A stretch of 64,000 bases of DNA, taken from the NCBI GenBank assembly GCA_004352715.1, contig SCFE01000036.1, positions 1,238,561 to 1,302,560 on the forward strand. The letters run 5' to 3'. Position 1 is the first letter of the stretch; each line of letters starts with the position of its first letter. The translations under genes and the position numbers were made by a program. The notes under the pieces were generated by a model, which did not search any database, was not told the DNA's origin, and saw only the letters and a list, made by a program, of their open reading frames with translations. The DNA comes from Hofstenia miamia (Eukaryota; Xenacoelomorpha; Acoela). Of the stretch, positions 1 to 9,850 are shown piece by piece.

Positions 1-262
1 TTTTAAACAAGTATGTAAATGTGGGAAATTAATACATGTAAAGTAAGTTAATGTGGGGAAGTAATATATGTAAAGTAAGTTAATGTGGGAAAGTAAAATA
101 TATAAATAAAGTTAATGTGTGAAAGTAATACATGTAAAGTATGTAAATGTGGGAAAGTAAAAAGTAAGTTAATGTGTGAAAGTAATACATGTAAAGTAAG
201 TTAATGTGGGAAAGTAAAACTAAAAAAAATGTAAGGTAATGTGGGAAAGTAAACTAAAAAAT
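1..262. repeat. degenerate ~32-bp tandem repeat (minisatellite)
   Basis: About seven imperfect copies of a unit close to 32 bp. The recurring core is GTAAAGTAAGTTAATGTGGG, with substitutions and partial deletions between copies. The array runs off the left edge of the window, so its true length is unknown. I see no coding potential. Confidence 0.85.
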
Positions 263-320
263 GCAAATTAAATTAGGCCATATAAATAACACAAAAACTA
301 GTAAAAGTACATGACTTCCA

Positions 321-480
321 TGACGTCAGTACAACACCACTGGCAATATCCACGGCATCTCAGGTCAAAGACCACCCCTCTCGACCAATCAGAAAAAAGT
401 GGAACCTCCTTGCCTCCACCTCTCGACCAATCAGAAAAAAGTGGCACCTCATGGAAGTCCCCTTAACTACTGGTTTTATA
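321..480 (+). promoter_or_regulatory. promoter-like module: CRE, two NF-Y CCAAT boxes, TATA-like box
   Basis: A perfect palindromic cAMP-response element, TGACGTCA, lies at 321-328. Two copies of GACCAATCAG, a full match to the NF-Y consensus, lie at 383-392 and 425-434 inside a 32-bp direct repeat (377-408 and 419-450) with a 42-bp period. A TTTATA sits at 475-480. This order is typical of a polymerase II promoter reading rightward. No gene start follows it: the next sequence is a decayed LINE. It may therefore be a promoter of a lost transposable element (an LTR, for example) or of an unseen exon. The motif matches are seen directly; the function is inferred. Confidence 0.45.
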
Positions 481-639
481 GTCATCATCACTGAATTTCG
501 GTCGATCGTTTGATCACTTCTCGAAATTTGAATAATTATAATATATTAAGGAAACAATTTCATTAATCTAATTTATTTGTTAATTTCCATGACTTTTCCT
601 GTGTGGTAGGGGAGAGGTAACAAAAATTGACTGACACAT

Positions 640-965
640 CAATTGAAAAATATTTTCAAAATCCAAATTTAGTATTTACGAAAAGATTGTATTTATTTAG
701 CTGTTCCGTTATTTGATCTTGCAATAATCTCTCGATTACTTTGCTTATTGCAGATGTGATTGAAATTGGCCAATAACTTTGCGCGAGTACCGGATCGGTT
801 TTCTTAAAAATGGGAGTAACATTAGGCAATTTTCAAAATAATCTGGAAAGTAATAATTCTTATGCATTCGTTAAATATGTAATTTAAGGAACTAGCAATC
901 ACATCGGAAGTGAATTTAAGTGCCCATGATGGCATTTTGTAAGGCCCACTTGAATTGTTGGGCTT
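640..965 (-). pseudogene. LINE reverse-transcriptase fragment (fingers region)
   Basis: On the minus strand one frame reads a typical non-LTR RT start: 'NVTPIFKKTDP', then 'SYWPISIT', then 'ISKVIERLL'. This matches the block-1/2 region (TPI-K..-YRPIS-...-K.ERL) of CR1/L2/Jockey-type enzymes. About 60 residues remain, with no start codon and no catalytic motif, so it is a 5'- and 3'-truncated dead copy. The fragment at 58.9-59.3 kb carries the same block, so the two are related LINEs. Confidence 0.7.
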
Positions 966-1411
966 AATTTTATGAATTGCATTTAAAGTTTCAAAAACTA
1001 TTGTAAACCGGAAAGAAAATTCTTGTTGAAAAATTTAGCTGATTTATAATCATACTTAACTATTGGACCATTGCATTTTCTTAGATTAACAAAGTCTGAT
1101 TGAATTTGTTAGAAATTTCATAAGTACTGTGATGATTTTTTCATTTTGATTTTTGATAGCATTAATACAATTCAATTTAGATTTCTTACTATTGCTGAAT
1201 TAGTTTCCACTTTGACTTTTGATTTGGTAGATAGGCGTATTCATTTCTAATCTATACGTTGAACGCCTTGCGATTTGCAATATTGGAGACAGTAATAGCT
1301 TTTATATATGCAACAAGATTTCTATGAGTTTTGGAAGTTTTACATATTCTATATGCGATATTTTTTCGCTAATCAATGTTTTACAAAATTAATTTATCTG
1401 AGGTTTACTAT
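966..1411. other. intergenic, nothing recognised
   Basis: AT-rich DNA between the LINE fragment and the hAT MITE. I find no convincing reading frame, repeat or RNA gene. Confidence 0.5.
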
Positions 1412-1732
1412 GTGCAGATTAGAGAGTGGCAATATGAATTAAAAATGGACCTGAACCGAATCCGATCGTAATATTTACTATATGAACCCGACACGAAGCG
1501 TTGAATTAATTTGATGTTCTGCATCTTTCTCCAATCAATTGATCATTAACATCAATCATTTTCTGAAGGGGAAAAAGAAATTCATTCGTATTACTTAACT
1601 TCTTGGATCTTTCTCAAGTTAAGCTGTGATTAATATCAATATTTTTAATAATAAATCTAATCTTGGTATAAGAACCCGACCTGAAATCGAGTCGGGTTTA
1701 TAGGGTACCCGATGTCAATCTCTAGTGCAGAT
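1412..1732. mobile_element. hAT-type MITE with 8-bp target site duplication
   Basis: The element spans 1420-1724 (305 bp). It begins TAGAGAGTGGCA and ends with the complement of TAGAGATTGACA, giving imperfect 12-bp terminal inverted repeats. It is flanked by a perfect direct repeat, GTGCAGAT, at 1412-1419 and 1725-1732. An 8-bp target duplication with TAGAG-type ends is the hallmark of hAT elements. The interior has no ORF but carries several copies of 'aacccgac' in both orientations, including a hairpin near 1676-1698. It is non-autonomous. Confidence 0.85.
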
Positions 1733-1837
1733 ATGTTTGAATTGTTTTTATAATTTGATCTAATCATAATTTTTTTTCGGGGCAAAATTTATTGAGATAA
1801 AATTCAAAAATTTCTAAAAATTGTTTCAGCATTGTAT

Positions 1838-2079
1838 TTGCATCTAGAACAGTATACACAGGAAGGAAGTTTTCTGATATAATATAATTCAGCTGCCTTT
1901 AGTGTAAATTGATCTTTCGTCATGAATAATATTTTATAATTGAATTCATAATCACATATCCTTAAGTGATTCGATATTTCTGCTGATGTCCTATGCTCAT
2001 GAACGCTTCTACATAATTGACTTGAAGTTTGTCCAACATAAGTTTAGCCTCAAGCGCATGCAGTTTTGTAAACAACATT
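1838..2079 (-). pseudogene. Penelope-like element: GIY-YIG endonuclease remnant
   Basis: Read on the minus strand from 2079 downward, one frame gives a GIY-YIG nuclease core: 'VVYKTAC' (the GIY strand), 'TYVGQT' (the YIG strand), 'RSVHEHR' (the Arg/His helix) and 'KAAELYYIRKL' with the expected catalytic Glu. Two stop codons lie between the first two motifs, so the copy is dead. In Penelope-like retroelements this domain is C-terminal to the RT. A matching RT piece lies next door at 2132, but on the opposite strand. Confidence 0.75.
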
Positions 2080-2131
2080 AGAAAAATCTTCAAAATTAGT
2101 AGGTGATTTTAAATGGAGAATGGATCTTGTT

Positions 2132-2250
2132 TCATATGTTCAACAAGATGGAGTAGCCATGGGAAGCTCGTTAAGCCCAATACTTGCAAATGAATATTTA
2201 TCTAGTATTGAACAACAATTTCACAATGAAAACATAAAATGCATAATTGT
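2132..2250 (+). pseudogene. Penelope-like element: reverse transcriptase fragment
   Basis: The plus strand reads 'VQQDGVAMGSSLSPILANEY', the signature block of Penelope-like RTs (canonical form Q.DGVAMGSPLSP.LAN.F). Only about 40 residues remain before the frame decays. Its orientation is opposite to the GIY-YIG remnant immediately to the left, so this is either an internally inverted element or two copies abutting head to head. Confidence 0.75.
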
Positions 2251-3104
2251 GCAAGATACGTTTCTCAGCTCGTTTAGCTTGTACAGCTAAATGTACAAGA
2301 CTGTAAATTTTGAGATGGCAGAGTGCACTCTTAAATTTTTTATCACTTAAGTTTTTTGGCTTATGGTTTATAGTAGATCCAAAATTGTTTGCCATAAATT
2401 TCAAGAAAATCCTTGTTTGGGAATTGGGGAAATTCTATTAGCGCCATTAGGTTAACCAATCAAACAACGATTGGAAATTTGACTATTGCCTCACATAACA
2501 CTTCTACACTTAAGCTAAAGTTTTCTTTATCAGTTCAAAAGCGATTGAATAAGAGCCTTGGAATTGGCTTAATGTTCATTTTCAAACCAAAAATATAATG
2601 AAGTCACAGGGATATAAATCTGGAACACACTAGGAAAATTAATGCTGATCACATTATTACCTGAAAACTGAGACTTGAGTTAACTTGTTAATTATTGCAA
2701 ATAAGAAAGCTTCAATAAATTTATGATGATATACAGAACACGTTTGTCTTTCAATGTTATATAATAGCATACAAAGAAAATGATTAAGTAAAAAGTAAAG
2801 CTTTAACTTGGATAGACGGTAAAGCTACTAACTTTATAACAAAGCTGTATATATTGAAATAGCAAAGCGCTTTCCAATCATATAAAAATAATAATGCATT
2901 AAACTTGACACTCTCATTTTGAAATTTTTTAAACATTACACGAAATATTTCCTTCTTCAAAATATTTTTGCCACACGATGGCGTATGAAAGTCGATTCTG
3001 AATGCTATCTTAATACTAGGGCGCGGCGGTATGAAAATGTTAGAAGTCGGTTCGGTTTGGTATCACTCAAAATACCGTGGTATCGGTATGAATATGCATA
3101 TATA
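2251..3104. other. no recognisable gene
   Basis: AT-rich sequence. A 61-codon open frame at 2413-2598 has no recognisable motif. Near 3041-3090 the phrase 'ccgtggtatcggtat' resembles 'ccgcggtatcggtat' at 4559-4573 beyond the Tc1 element. The flanking DNA may therefore itself be a repeat that the Tc1 element interrupted. Confidence 0.4.
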
Positions 3105-3105
3105 T

Positions 3106-4427
3106 ACAGTAGTGGCTCAAAATTAACAGCGATCGATGAATCTTATCGCATGCACTTTGCAAGATGCAATTAAAATTGGCAGGTTGTTTAACAACTTGTG
3201 CATTGTATGTGAAAGCCGACAAAACCAAATTTGATCGGAATTGCATTTTACTTGAGATTGTTTTCTTACATCTTGTGGATTGTCAATATATTGGTTAGTT
3301 GTCTGTGCGTAAACGACGATCAACTTTGAATCAAAGAGATCGGAATTTAATCGTATCTTTGGTGGAAAACAAACTTCCTCGGAACAAAGTTGCATCAATA
3401 ATGAACTGCTGTCCTGATACCGCCCGGAGAGTCGCGCAAAATTACCGAAACAATGTTTCTATTGGAAAGCGAGGCCGGAAAAGAAGGTGGAGCGTGCAAG
3501 ACAAATATCGTTTGGTTTTACTTCTGAAAAGACACCGAAGAAGGCCCTGTAAAAGACATTTTGAGTAAATTCAATGCTGGAAACCCCACTCCAATTTCCT
3601 TATCGACTCTGAAACGGCGGATAAATGAAGCAAAAACGATGGTACACGGTTTCCTGAGAAGACAAACATCGTGAAGTCTTTCAACTGGAACTTCCGGATG
3701 AGGTGGTGCAAACGTCACGCAGATGTACTTTTATCCTCTTGGAAAAACTGGATTTTCACGGATGAATGCATGGTGGTGGTAGGGCACGAGAATCGAATTC
3801 AGAATTTGGGGTCAAAAAGTCGAGAAATTCACTTTACCCATTGTCAAACCGGACCAAAAAAAAAACCATTCAATGATGGTTTGGGTGCTATAACATATTC
3901 CGGTGCCAGAGTTCTAGTACCTATCATAGGCACTCTTAAACGGGTTAAGTACTCGAATCTATTGCAGGAGCACCTTCCTACCTTACTTCAACAGGTAGAC
4001 CCTGATTTTGTGCCGATATTTTGCAAGGACAATGCCCCCTGCCACCGGACGGAACTTGTGAGGGAAACCCTCAATTTGTTCAATGTTGTAGCGACGCAGT
4101 AGCTTCCCCAGTCGCCTGATATAAACATCATTGAAAATAGTTGGAAGAAGATGAAACTCAATCTCATGAAAAAACGACAAGGAAAACCAGAATCTCGCCG
4201 ATCTCTGGGAACGAATTTTAGCGCCTGGAACACTCTTGAGGTTTCCTTCATTCTTTGCCGAGACCAAAAAAGGAGGTAGTCAGAATGAAAGGATACTTGA
4301 CGAAGTATTAGGAAAAAATCGAGACTTCAAATGCTTTCCTTTTGGTTTTATGTGCGTTTTTATGTTGCTAACTCGAGCTTTTAATAAACCGATAGCTGTT
4401 AATTTTGAGCCACTATATATATACAGT
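3106..4427 (+). mobile_element. Tc1-family DNA transposon, decayed
   Basis: The inverted ends share AGTGGCTCAAAATTAACAGC exactly (3111-3130 on plus; 4395-4414 as reverse complement), followed by a GATCG/TATCG mismatch. The left end continues outward as TA-CAGT, the usual Tc1 terminus. The right terminus is blurred by a (TA)n run and a CAGTACTGG sequence. The element is about 1.3 kb and encloses a broken transposase gene. Confidence 0.8.
3299..4250 (+). pseudogene. Tc1-like transposase (DD34E), frameshifted
   Basis: The N-terminus (3299-3565) has a helix-turn-helix DNA-binding region, with 'LNQRDRNLIVSLVENK' and 'RGRKRRWS' as the GRPR-like linker. After a frameshift near 3560 the second DNA-binding half continues ('SLSTLKRRINEAK'). 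A stop near 3670 and another shift lead into the catalytic domain at 3671. The DDE signature is visible: 'WIFTDEC' (first D), 'CKDNAPCHR' (second D) and, after an in-frame TAG, 'PQSPDINIIENSW' (E). The spacing between the second D and the E is 34 residues, so this is a DD34E Tc1 enzyme. Catalytic residues survive, but the gene cannot make a full protein. Confidence 0.85.
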
Positions 4428-4605
4428 ACTGGAAAAAAGAATTCGGCCACCCATGATTTGTCATAAATATTTCTAAGAAATGGATGCCAAGAATGTCATA
4501 GTTATTTTTTAATTAGATTTGAGGAATTAATCAATGTTGAGCCATAATATCACTGTTTACCGCGGTATCGGTATATACCGTTGGGCTCTACTTAATACAT
4601 TGCAT

Positions 4606-4839
4606 AAAAATATTTTCAATGATTGTACTAAATAGGCCTGAATTTTTATGCGGCTTCCAAATCTTTCTGTATGACGAAGAAAATATATGGGTGAATAAAA
4701 TGCAAATTGCCCCAAAATCTATCAAATACTTCCTTTAAAGAAAAGCAGCACTACAATGCACATTGCTTCGGCATGCAGAAAGATTTAGAAACGACGTTAA
4801 AATGAAGGCCTATTTAGCGCAATTGTTAAAAATATTTTT
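4606..4839. mobile_element. fold-back MITE
   Basis: The two arms, 4606-4683 and 4772-4839, are inverted copies about 70 bp long and roughly 80% alike. Shared blocks are 'ctaaataggcct' and 'aaatctttctgyatg'. A loop of about 90 bp separates them. No ORF is present. I see no clear target duplication, so the superfamily is not assigned. Confidence 0.65.
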
Positions 4840-5115
4840 CTTCCATCTATTATGATAGTTTCTAGAATCGATTATCGTATACCATCGCTTGACAAAAATA
4901 TTTTGTGTAATGAAAAAATGATGTGTTGTCATAAATCATTGTTATTTTGTTTAATTAAGACAATTGATGCAGAGAACGGATAATAGTAAGAGAAGTGATA
5001 TTTCAGCTACATGATGCAAGATAATGTATATAGATTGTGTAGGTTAGGAAAAAATTTCCTAAAATGTAATTGTCAGTAATGAATATCATGTACAATGTAA
5101 TTGAACATTCGTAAA

Positions 5116-6147
5116 TTAATGAGTGCTTAAATATTCTACATTCAATATTGGCAATTCCTTCTTTTCAGTTGTTCTTGCAAAATAAAATTTGAAAAAGCCT
5201 TCCCGAAAAGCTTCACTCAACAAACCATAAACAATTACATTGGATAAACATTGAATTAACGGGTTTAGGACATTGAAAACCGTTAAGAAGCTTTTCAATG
5301 ATTCGTTGAATTGCTTTTGGGAACATGAATATCCATTGTATTGAACAAACATAGCAGGAAACCAGCAAAATATGTATACCACTGGAACTAGAGAAAGTTT
5401 TATGTTGTGCTTAAAGTTTGCCTTGCTCATGTCAAATGATTTTTTTAAAGTTTTATGTAAACGATTTTTAGATTTTTTCCAAGTACGTCTGGCTTCTATC
5501 ATTTCAATAAATGTTTTAGTAGCTACAGAAACGAATAGTATCAGATTAAGACTCAGACTAACACCACATTGCAATATAAATACATTCATCCATCTTCGAC
5601 TGTCCACTGTAGGTAAGCATTTAAATGATCCGCTGCAATTTATATATTCGTAATTCATTGTGAACCAGCACATGTGTTGTATATATATTGTGTCTTGGTA
5701 TTCAAAGTCTCTAAAGATTAAAGCCATACACAACAGAAAAATGGGTAATAACCAAGACACTAGACTGAAACCTATCATTAATAGTCTTTTGTTTATCTTG
5801 ATATCAAATGCTATCATATTAAGATAAATCATTAAACAAGTTGACCACAGTGTTGAAGTAACGCCAGCTGAATTTCCTAATATTGATACAAATATACAGA
5901 AAAACTTTGGCAGGTCATTTTTGAAAACAATTTCATAGGCAACATTAATGCTTTGCAGTATATCCGCCGTTGAAATCATTGCAATAATGAATCTTGGGCA
6001 AGAATGCAACGATGTTTGGAAGAAATGTGTTGCAACAAATATTGTTGCCAAAATGATGCAACATGTTGTTATAATAAATGACGAAGTTTCTTCAAAAACT
6101 GTTTCTCCAGTCAAATTCGAAGGATTACATGAATTACTATTTAACAT
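5116..6147 (-). CDS. putative seven-transmembrane G protein-coupled receptor (GPR157/cAMP-receptor-like?)
   Basis: An uninterrupted 343-residue frame on the minus strand, in a single exon. Hydrophobic segments fall at about residues 23-45, 51-72, 82-113, 121-145, 187-213, 250-270 and 284-309, the number and spacing of a 7TM receptor. The N-terminus is short and outside-like, with an NLT glycosylation site at residue 11. Cys84 at the top of TM3 and Cys171/177 in the second extracellular loop could form the usual disulfide. The third intracellular loop (214-249) is strongly basic, as expected for G-protein coupling. There is no rhodopsin-type DRY or NPxxY motif. The TM3-TM4 tract, the 'KLSLVPVVYIFCWFP' TM6 and the 'SNVIVYGLLSEAFREGF' TM7 end recall the GPR157/cAMP-receptor-like group, but I am not certain of the subfamily. 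The ATG at 6147 is the first in frame. It appears intact, unlike everything around it. Confidence 0.7.
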   Translation of the reverse strand: MLNSNSCNPSNLTGETVFEETSSFIITTCCIILATIFVATHFFQTSLHSCPRFIIAMISTADILQSINVAYEIVFKNDLPKFFCIFVSILGNSAGVTSTLWSTCLMIYLNMIAFDIKINKRLLMIGFSLVSWLLPIFLLCMALIFRDFEYQDTIYIQHMCWFTMNYEYINCSGSFKCLPTVDSRRWMNVFILQCGVSLSLNLILFVSVATKTFIEMIEARRTWKKSKNRLHKTLKKSFDMSKANFKHNIKLSLVPVVYIFCWFPAMFVQYNGYSCSQKQFNESLKSFLTVFNVLNPLIQCLSNVIVYGLLSEAFREGFFKFYFARTTEKKELPILNVEYLSTH

Positions 6148-6409
6148 GCGGATTTTTGCAAATTACTTTGGAAGTGTTGATCATATGCTATTTAACAAAT
6201 ATTTGCGAAACTAACATAAAATATATTGTTGATCGCGATCATATCTCTCAAATTTACTTAGCAAGTCTCGTCTACTTAGCAAAGATTTAAAATGAAGCAA
6301 TGTTTTTCGAGTTTCATTAAAAATATTTTTCATTAAGTATGTAATGGATAAAATCCACTTTTGAGAATGATCATTTAAAATAGAGCTCACTCATTAAACC
6401 ACAACTTCG
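6148..6409. other. region between receptor gene and LINE
   Basis: 262 bp upstream of the receptor start codon, expected to hold its promoter. I see no canonical TATA box at a convincing position and no named element. Confidence 0.4.
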
Positions 6410-7644
6410 CAATTTTCAGCATGGTTTCTGTTCAAGAAGATCTACTGTTACACAGCTCCTTAGATTCATTGATAAACTTTTTCGTTATAAGGATGATAAT
6501 CTACCTGCTGCATGTATTTATTTGTAAAGCATTCGACAAAATTTCACATTCTCTTATTCTTCATAAACTGAAATGTTTTGGATTCGACGAAGACTGTCTG
6601 CTTACTTCACTCTTATCTTACTGATAAACAACAATACGTAAACATAAATGGACACATATCCTCTCAAAAAGAAGTAACTAGTGGTGGTCCGCAGGGATCT
6701 GTTGTTGCAGTTATAATGTTTTTTATCTTTATTAATGATTTACCAGATTGTGCATTTTCCAGTATGCCATTTATGAATGCGGATTATTTCAAACTCCTAA
6801 ATGCCGGTAATAATTGTATATCTCAACTGCAAAATTACATAAACAACTTTGTTGATTGGTCTAGTATGAATATTATGGAATTCCATGTATCTAAGTGTGA
6901 GGCACTTCTTTTTTCAAGTTGCCCGGAAACCACTGATAACCTAACTATGTACAACACTAAAATACCATGGAAAGCTAGAACTGATCTAGGGCTAATATTA
7001 ACAAATGATCTTACTTGGAACAACCATATCCACACACACGTCTAAATAAAGCATATTCTGTTCTTTACAAATTAACAAGAAATATACCTTACTTGTGCTC
7101 TCACAAAGTAAAACTTACACTATCAAAAAGCATGTGTCTTTCCATTCTTACATATGCATCTTCAATATTCACTACATCTCTTTTGTGCTCACGTCTATTA
7201 CTTCAATTTTAAAGTCGCTCTCTTAAATTGATATATCCATCTTCAAATCTCTCATTCAAGGAAAGTCTTAAGAAATGTAAACTACTACCTATTACTCTTT
7301 ATCTGGAATATTTAGATTTAATATTCTTAAATAAACTGGTTAATAATTATTATGACATTAATATCCAAGATTTTGTAAATATCACACCCAGCTCAGTCTC
7401 AAGACGTAGTGATCGATTATTCATAGAATTACCAAAATTTCGAAAATACTCTAGTGATAAATCATTCTTTGTTCGTGTAAGCCATCTTATAAATTTTCTT
7501 CATCTCAAAACAAAAATAAATTGTTTTGTTACATTAAAAATATTAAAAGAAAAACTATTGGACTACATTAGTCAACTACCTTTTGATAGGAATAATTCTT
7601 GCACATTCTCAATAAATTGCCAATGTTCAATGTGCCATAGTTAA
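6410..7644 (+). pseudogene. non-LTR retrotransposon (LINE), 5'-truncated RT and C-terminus
   Basis: Reading begins at the RT motif 'QHGFCSRRSTVTQLL' (canonical QHGFR.GRST..QLL). After a stop and a frameshift it passes through 'SGGPQGS' and 'FINDLP'. The catalytic YADD is mutated to 'NADY' (about 6779-6790). The thumb follows ('DLGLILTNDLTWNNHI'). After another break, a clean C-terminal frame (7228-7644) ends in a Cys-rich tail, 'CQCSMCH'. The endonuclease is absent. The element is dead: several stops plus loss of the catalytic Asp pair. A (TAA)n tract begins about 100 bp after the stop and is probably the element's 3' tail. Confidence 0.85.
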
Positions 7645-7741
7645 TTAATATTATTGTAAATGCTGTTTTTGTTTATTTATTTGTATGAATTGCATATTGC
7701 ACTATGATTTGGGATATGATGTGGCCATATGCCCACAAGTC

Positions 7742-7811
<70 letters not shown>
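7742..7811. repeat. (TAA)n microsatellite, about 23 units
   Basis: An uninterrupted TAA/ATA trinucleotide run, likely the simple-sequence 3' tail of the LINE that ends at 7644. It creates a spurious poly-Leu frame on the minus strand. Confidence 0.95.
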
Positions 7812-7813
<2 letters not shown>

Positions 7814-9004
7814 CTCATTCATAACAATATTTACATACCAACTTGTGAAGTATTTAATCATTCATTCATTGTAATTCCAATGACAAAGGTTAAATATATA
7901 TATACATGTATATATATATATGTGAAAAAGAGAAATATATTATACAAATGTTAATTATATATTCCTGCAAATAAAGATTAATATTTCTAATGGATAAGCT
8001 CTTTTGTCGTAGAAAAATCATTGGTTCCTCAGTGGGATCCTATGTTCTTTTAAAAAAATTGAATCTTCCTCAGAGTAGTTTTTACCCCGTTTTCAGATAT
8101 TTAAAATCTAAAAATGTCTAGAAAAAAAGTTTCCATCATTATTGACCAGAGAACATTATGTATGACCTATTGCCAATCTTATTGCATATTCATGTAGAAC
8201 AAGTGTAGAGCTTTCGAATGGTAAATAGCACTAAGTCATAGGACCTTAGAAACCTAGGAAATGGTCAAAAACATTGGCAATTATTTTCGAAAAACTTCAA
8301 CATACCAAATGGCGTCAAAGGTTGCCAATGACTGGGCCATAACACTATGCAAAATATGATCAATTGCAACTTTTTTCGTGAAAACGAGATACCATACAAC
8401 ATGAAAAACATTAGTGACAATATTTTAAAAGGGCCCAACACTGATCTTAATTTTATACTCACGGTTGTTTTAAAAGTTATCTTAATAGCATTTACATTGA
8501 TGTTAAATAGCTGTATAAAACAGTTACTTTCTTCTTCAATTTAAGAAGTGTCAATATAGGAAATACAAAATGCACAAATTATCCCCTATTGCAATTATAC
8601 ACATGCTAACCAAAATATTAGAAAATAATGTATGCGCAAATCTAAGTAATCAGGAATATTGGGCTATTGCTTTTCTTCATGATATTATGGTAATTCAATG
8701 TGAGGAAATATGGAATTATTGTAGAATTCAAACACGGATTTAGAGGGAAGCACCTGCTTTAATGTGTATTTGTGCTACTGCTGTACTACTCTGTCATATG
8801 TGGAAAAATAATAGGAAAAGGTTTAGAGTTCTCAACCAGAGTATGGATCTGACTACAATATTTAATACACAACTTTAGCCATCATGTTAGGTTCGCACAA
8901 AATGTAAACATTAACTCAATTTTGACCAATAAAAATTACTACTTTCTGTTTTCCAACACAGTTGCTGTATTTTATTTCAAAATTTATAGCTTAAAGCCAA
9001 AAAA
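7812..9004. other. no recognisable gene
   Basis: AT-rich DNA with a short (TA)n stretch at about 7893-7921. Open frames here are under 70 codons and show no motif. I see nothing else I can name. Confidence 0.4.
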
Positions 9005-9850
9005 TCAATTCTCGTTCTTTGCAATATAATCTCTGGGAGCATACCTTTCAGAAATTATAAAATTGCTTTGAAAAAAGCTTCTTAAAAAGACTATAAGGAT
9101 TTTAATTTGCGGAGAAACTAGAATTATTAAACTTGGATCCCTGTGCTCTCCCAAGTCAGATTTTGGGACACTTTTGACATGTTCCGATAGAGAAAGAAAA
9201 GTTAGGATCTGTGATGCAATTATTTTCTTTGAATTCCTTATCGTGTTCCCGTCAGAATTTAAGAGAGAATAATTGAATTTCACAACTCTTTAATAATTCA
9301 GGTTTCTTATCGGTTTTGGTGTGTAAAAATCATTTACCACCATAAAAACTTACTGAAATCATACATTTATTAAAAAATAAAATCGGAAGGAGTTCAAAAT
9401 AGCTATAAAAAGTAAATGAAATTTCAGAAATTAAACAAAGACAACAAATATTGGGGATTTTTAAAAACTCTTTAAATTTTTTTTTCAATATATTTTGCTT
9501 CCAGTATGTTCTTATGTTGCTAAGTGATTGATTTGGGTTGATTTGTAGCCATCCAGAGCACCAATAGCAGCCATAAATAAAATAAGAGTTGTCACATTCA
9601 CTTATTCTCTCTTAAATTCTGACGGGAACAGGGTGAGAAATTCAGGGGAAATAATTGCATCACACATTCTAACTTTTTTACTTTATCTGAACATGTTAAA
9701 AAGTGTCCCAAAATCATTTTTGGGGAAGCCAACAGGTCAAAGTTAACTAATCCTAGTTTTCCCGCGAATTATAATGCATTTAGCACTTTTCTTCAAAGCA
9801 ATTTTGCAATTTCTCAAAGCTATGCTTCTTGAGATTATATTGCAAAAATT
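9005..9850. repeat. inverted repeat pair (about 250-bp arms)
   Basis: The left arm (9005-9275) reversed matches the right arm (9608-9850) at about three quarters of positions. Shared phrases include 'tctcttaaattctgacggga', 'taattgcatcaca' and 'agattatattgcaaa'. A spacer of about 330 bp separates them. The matching frame in both arms keeps 'LSEHVK..PK' and 'DYIAK', so the arms may derive from a coding sequence of an unknown element. I do not recognise the family. Confidence 0.65.

Noticed and set aside
7673-7861. Minus-strand frame with a poly-Leu run resembling a membrane protein
   Set aside because: It is the translation of the (TAA)n microsatellite.
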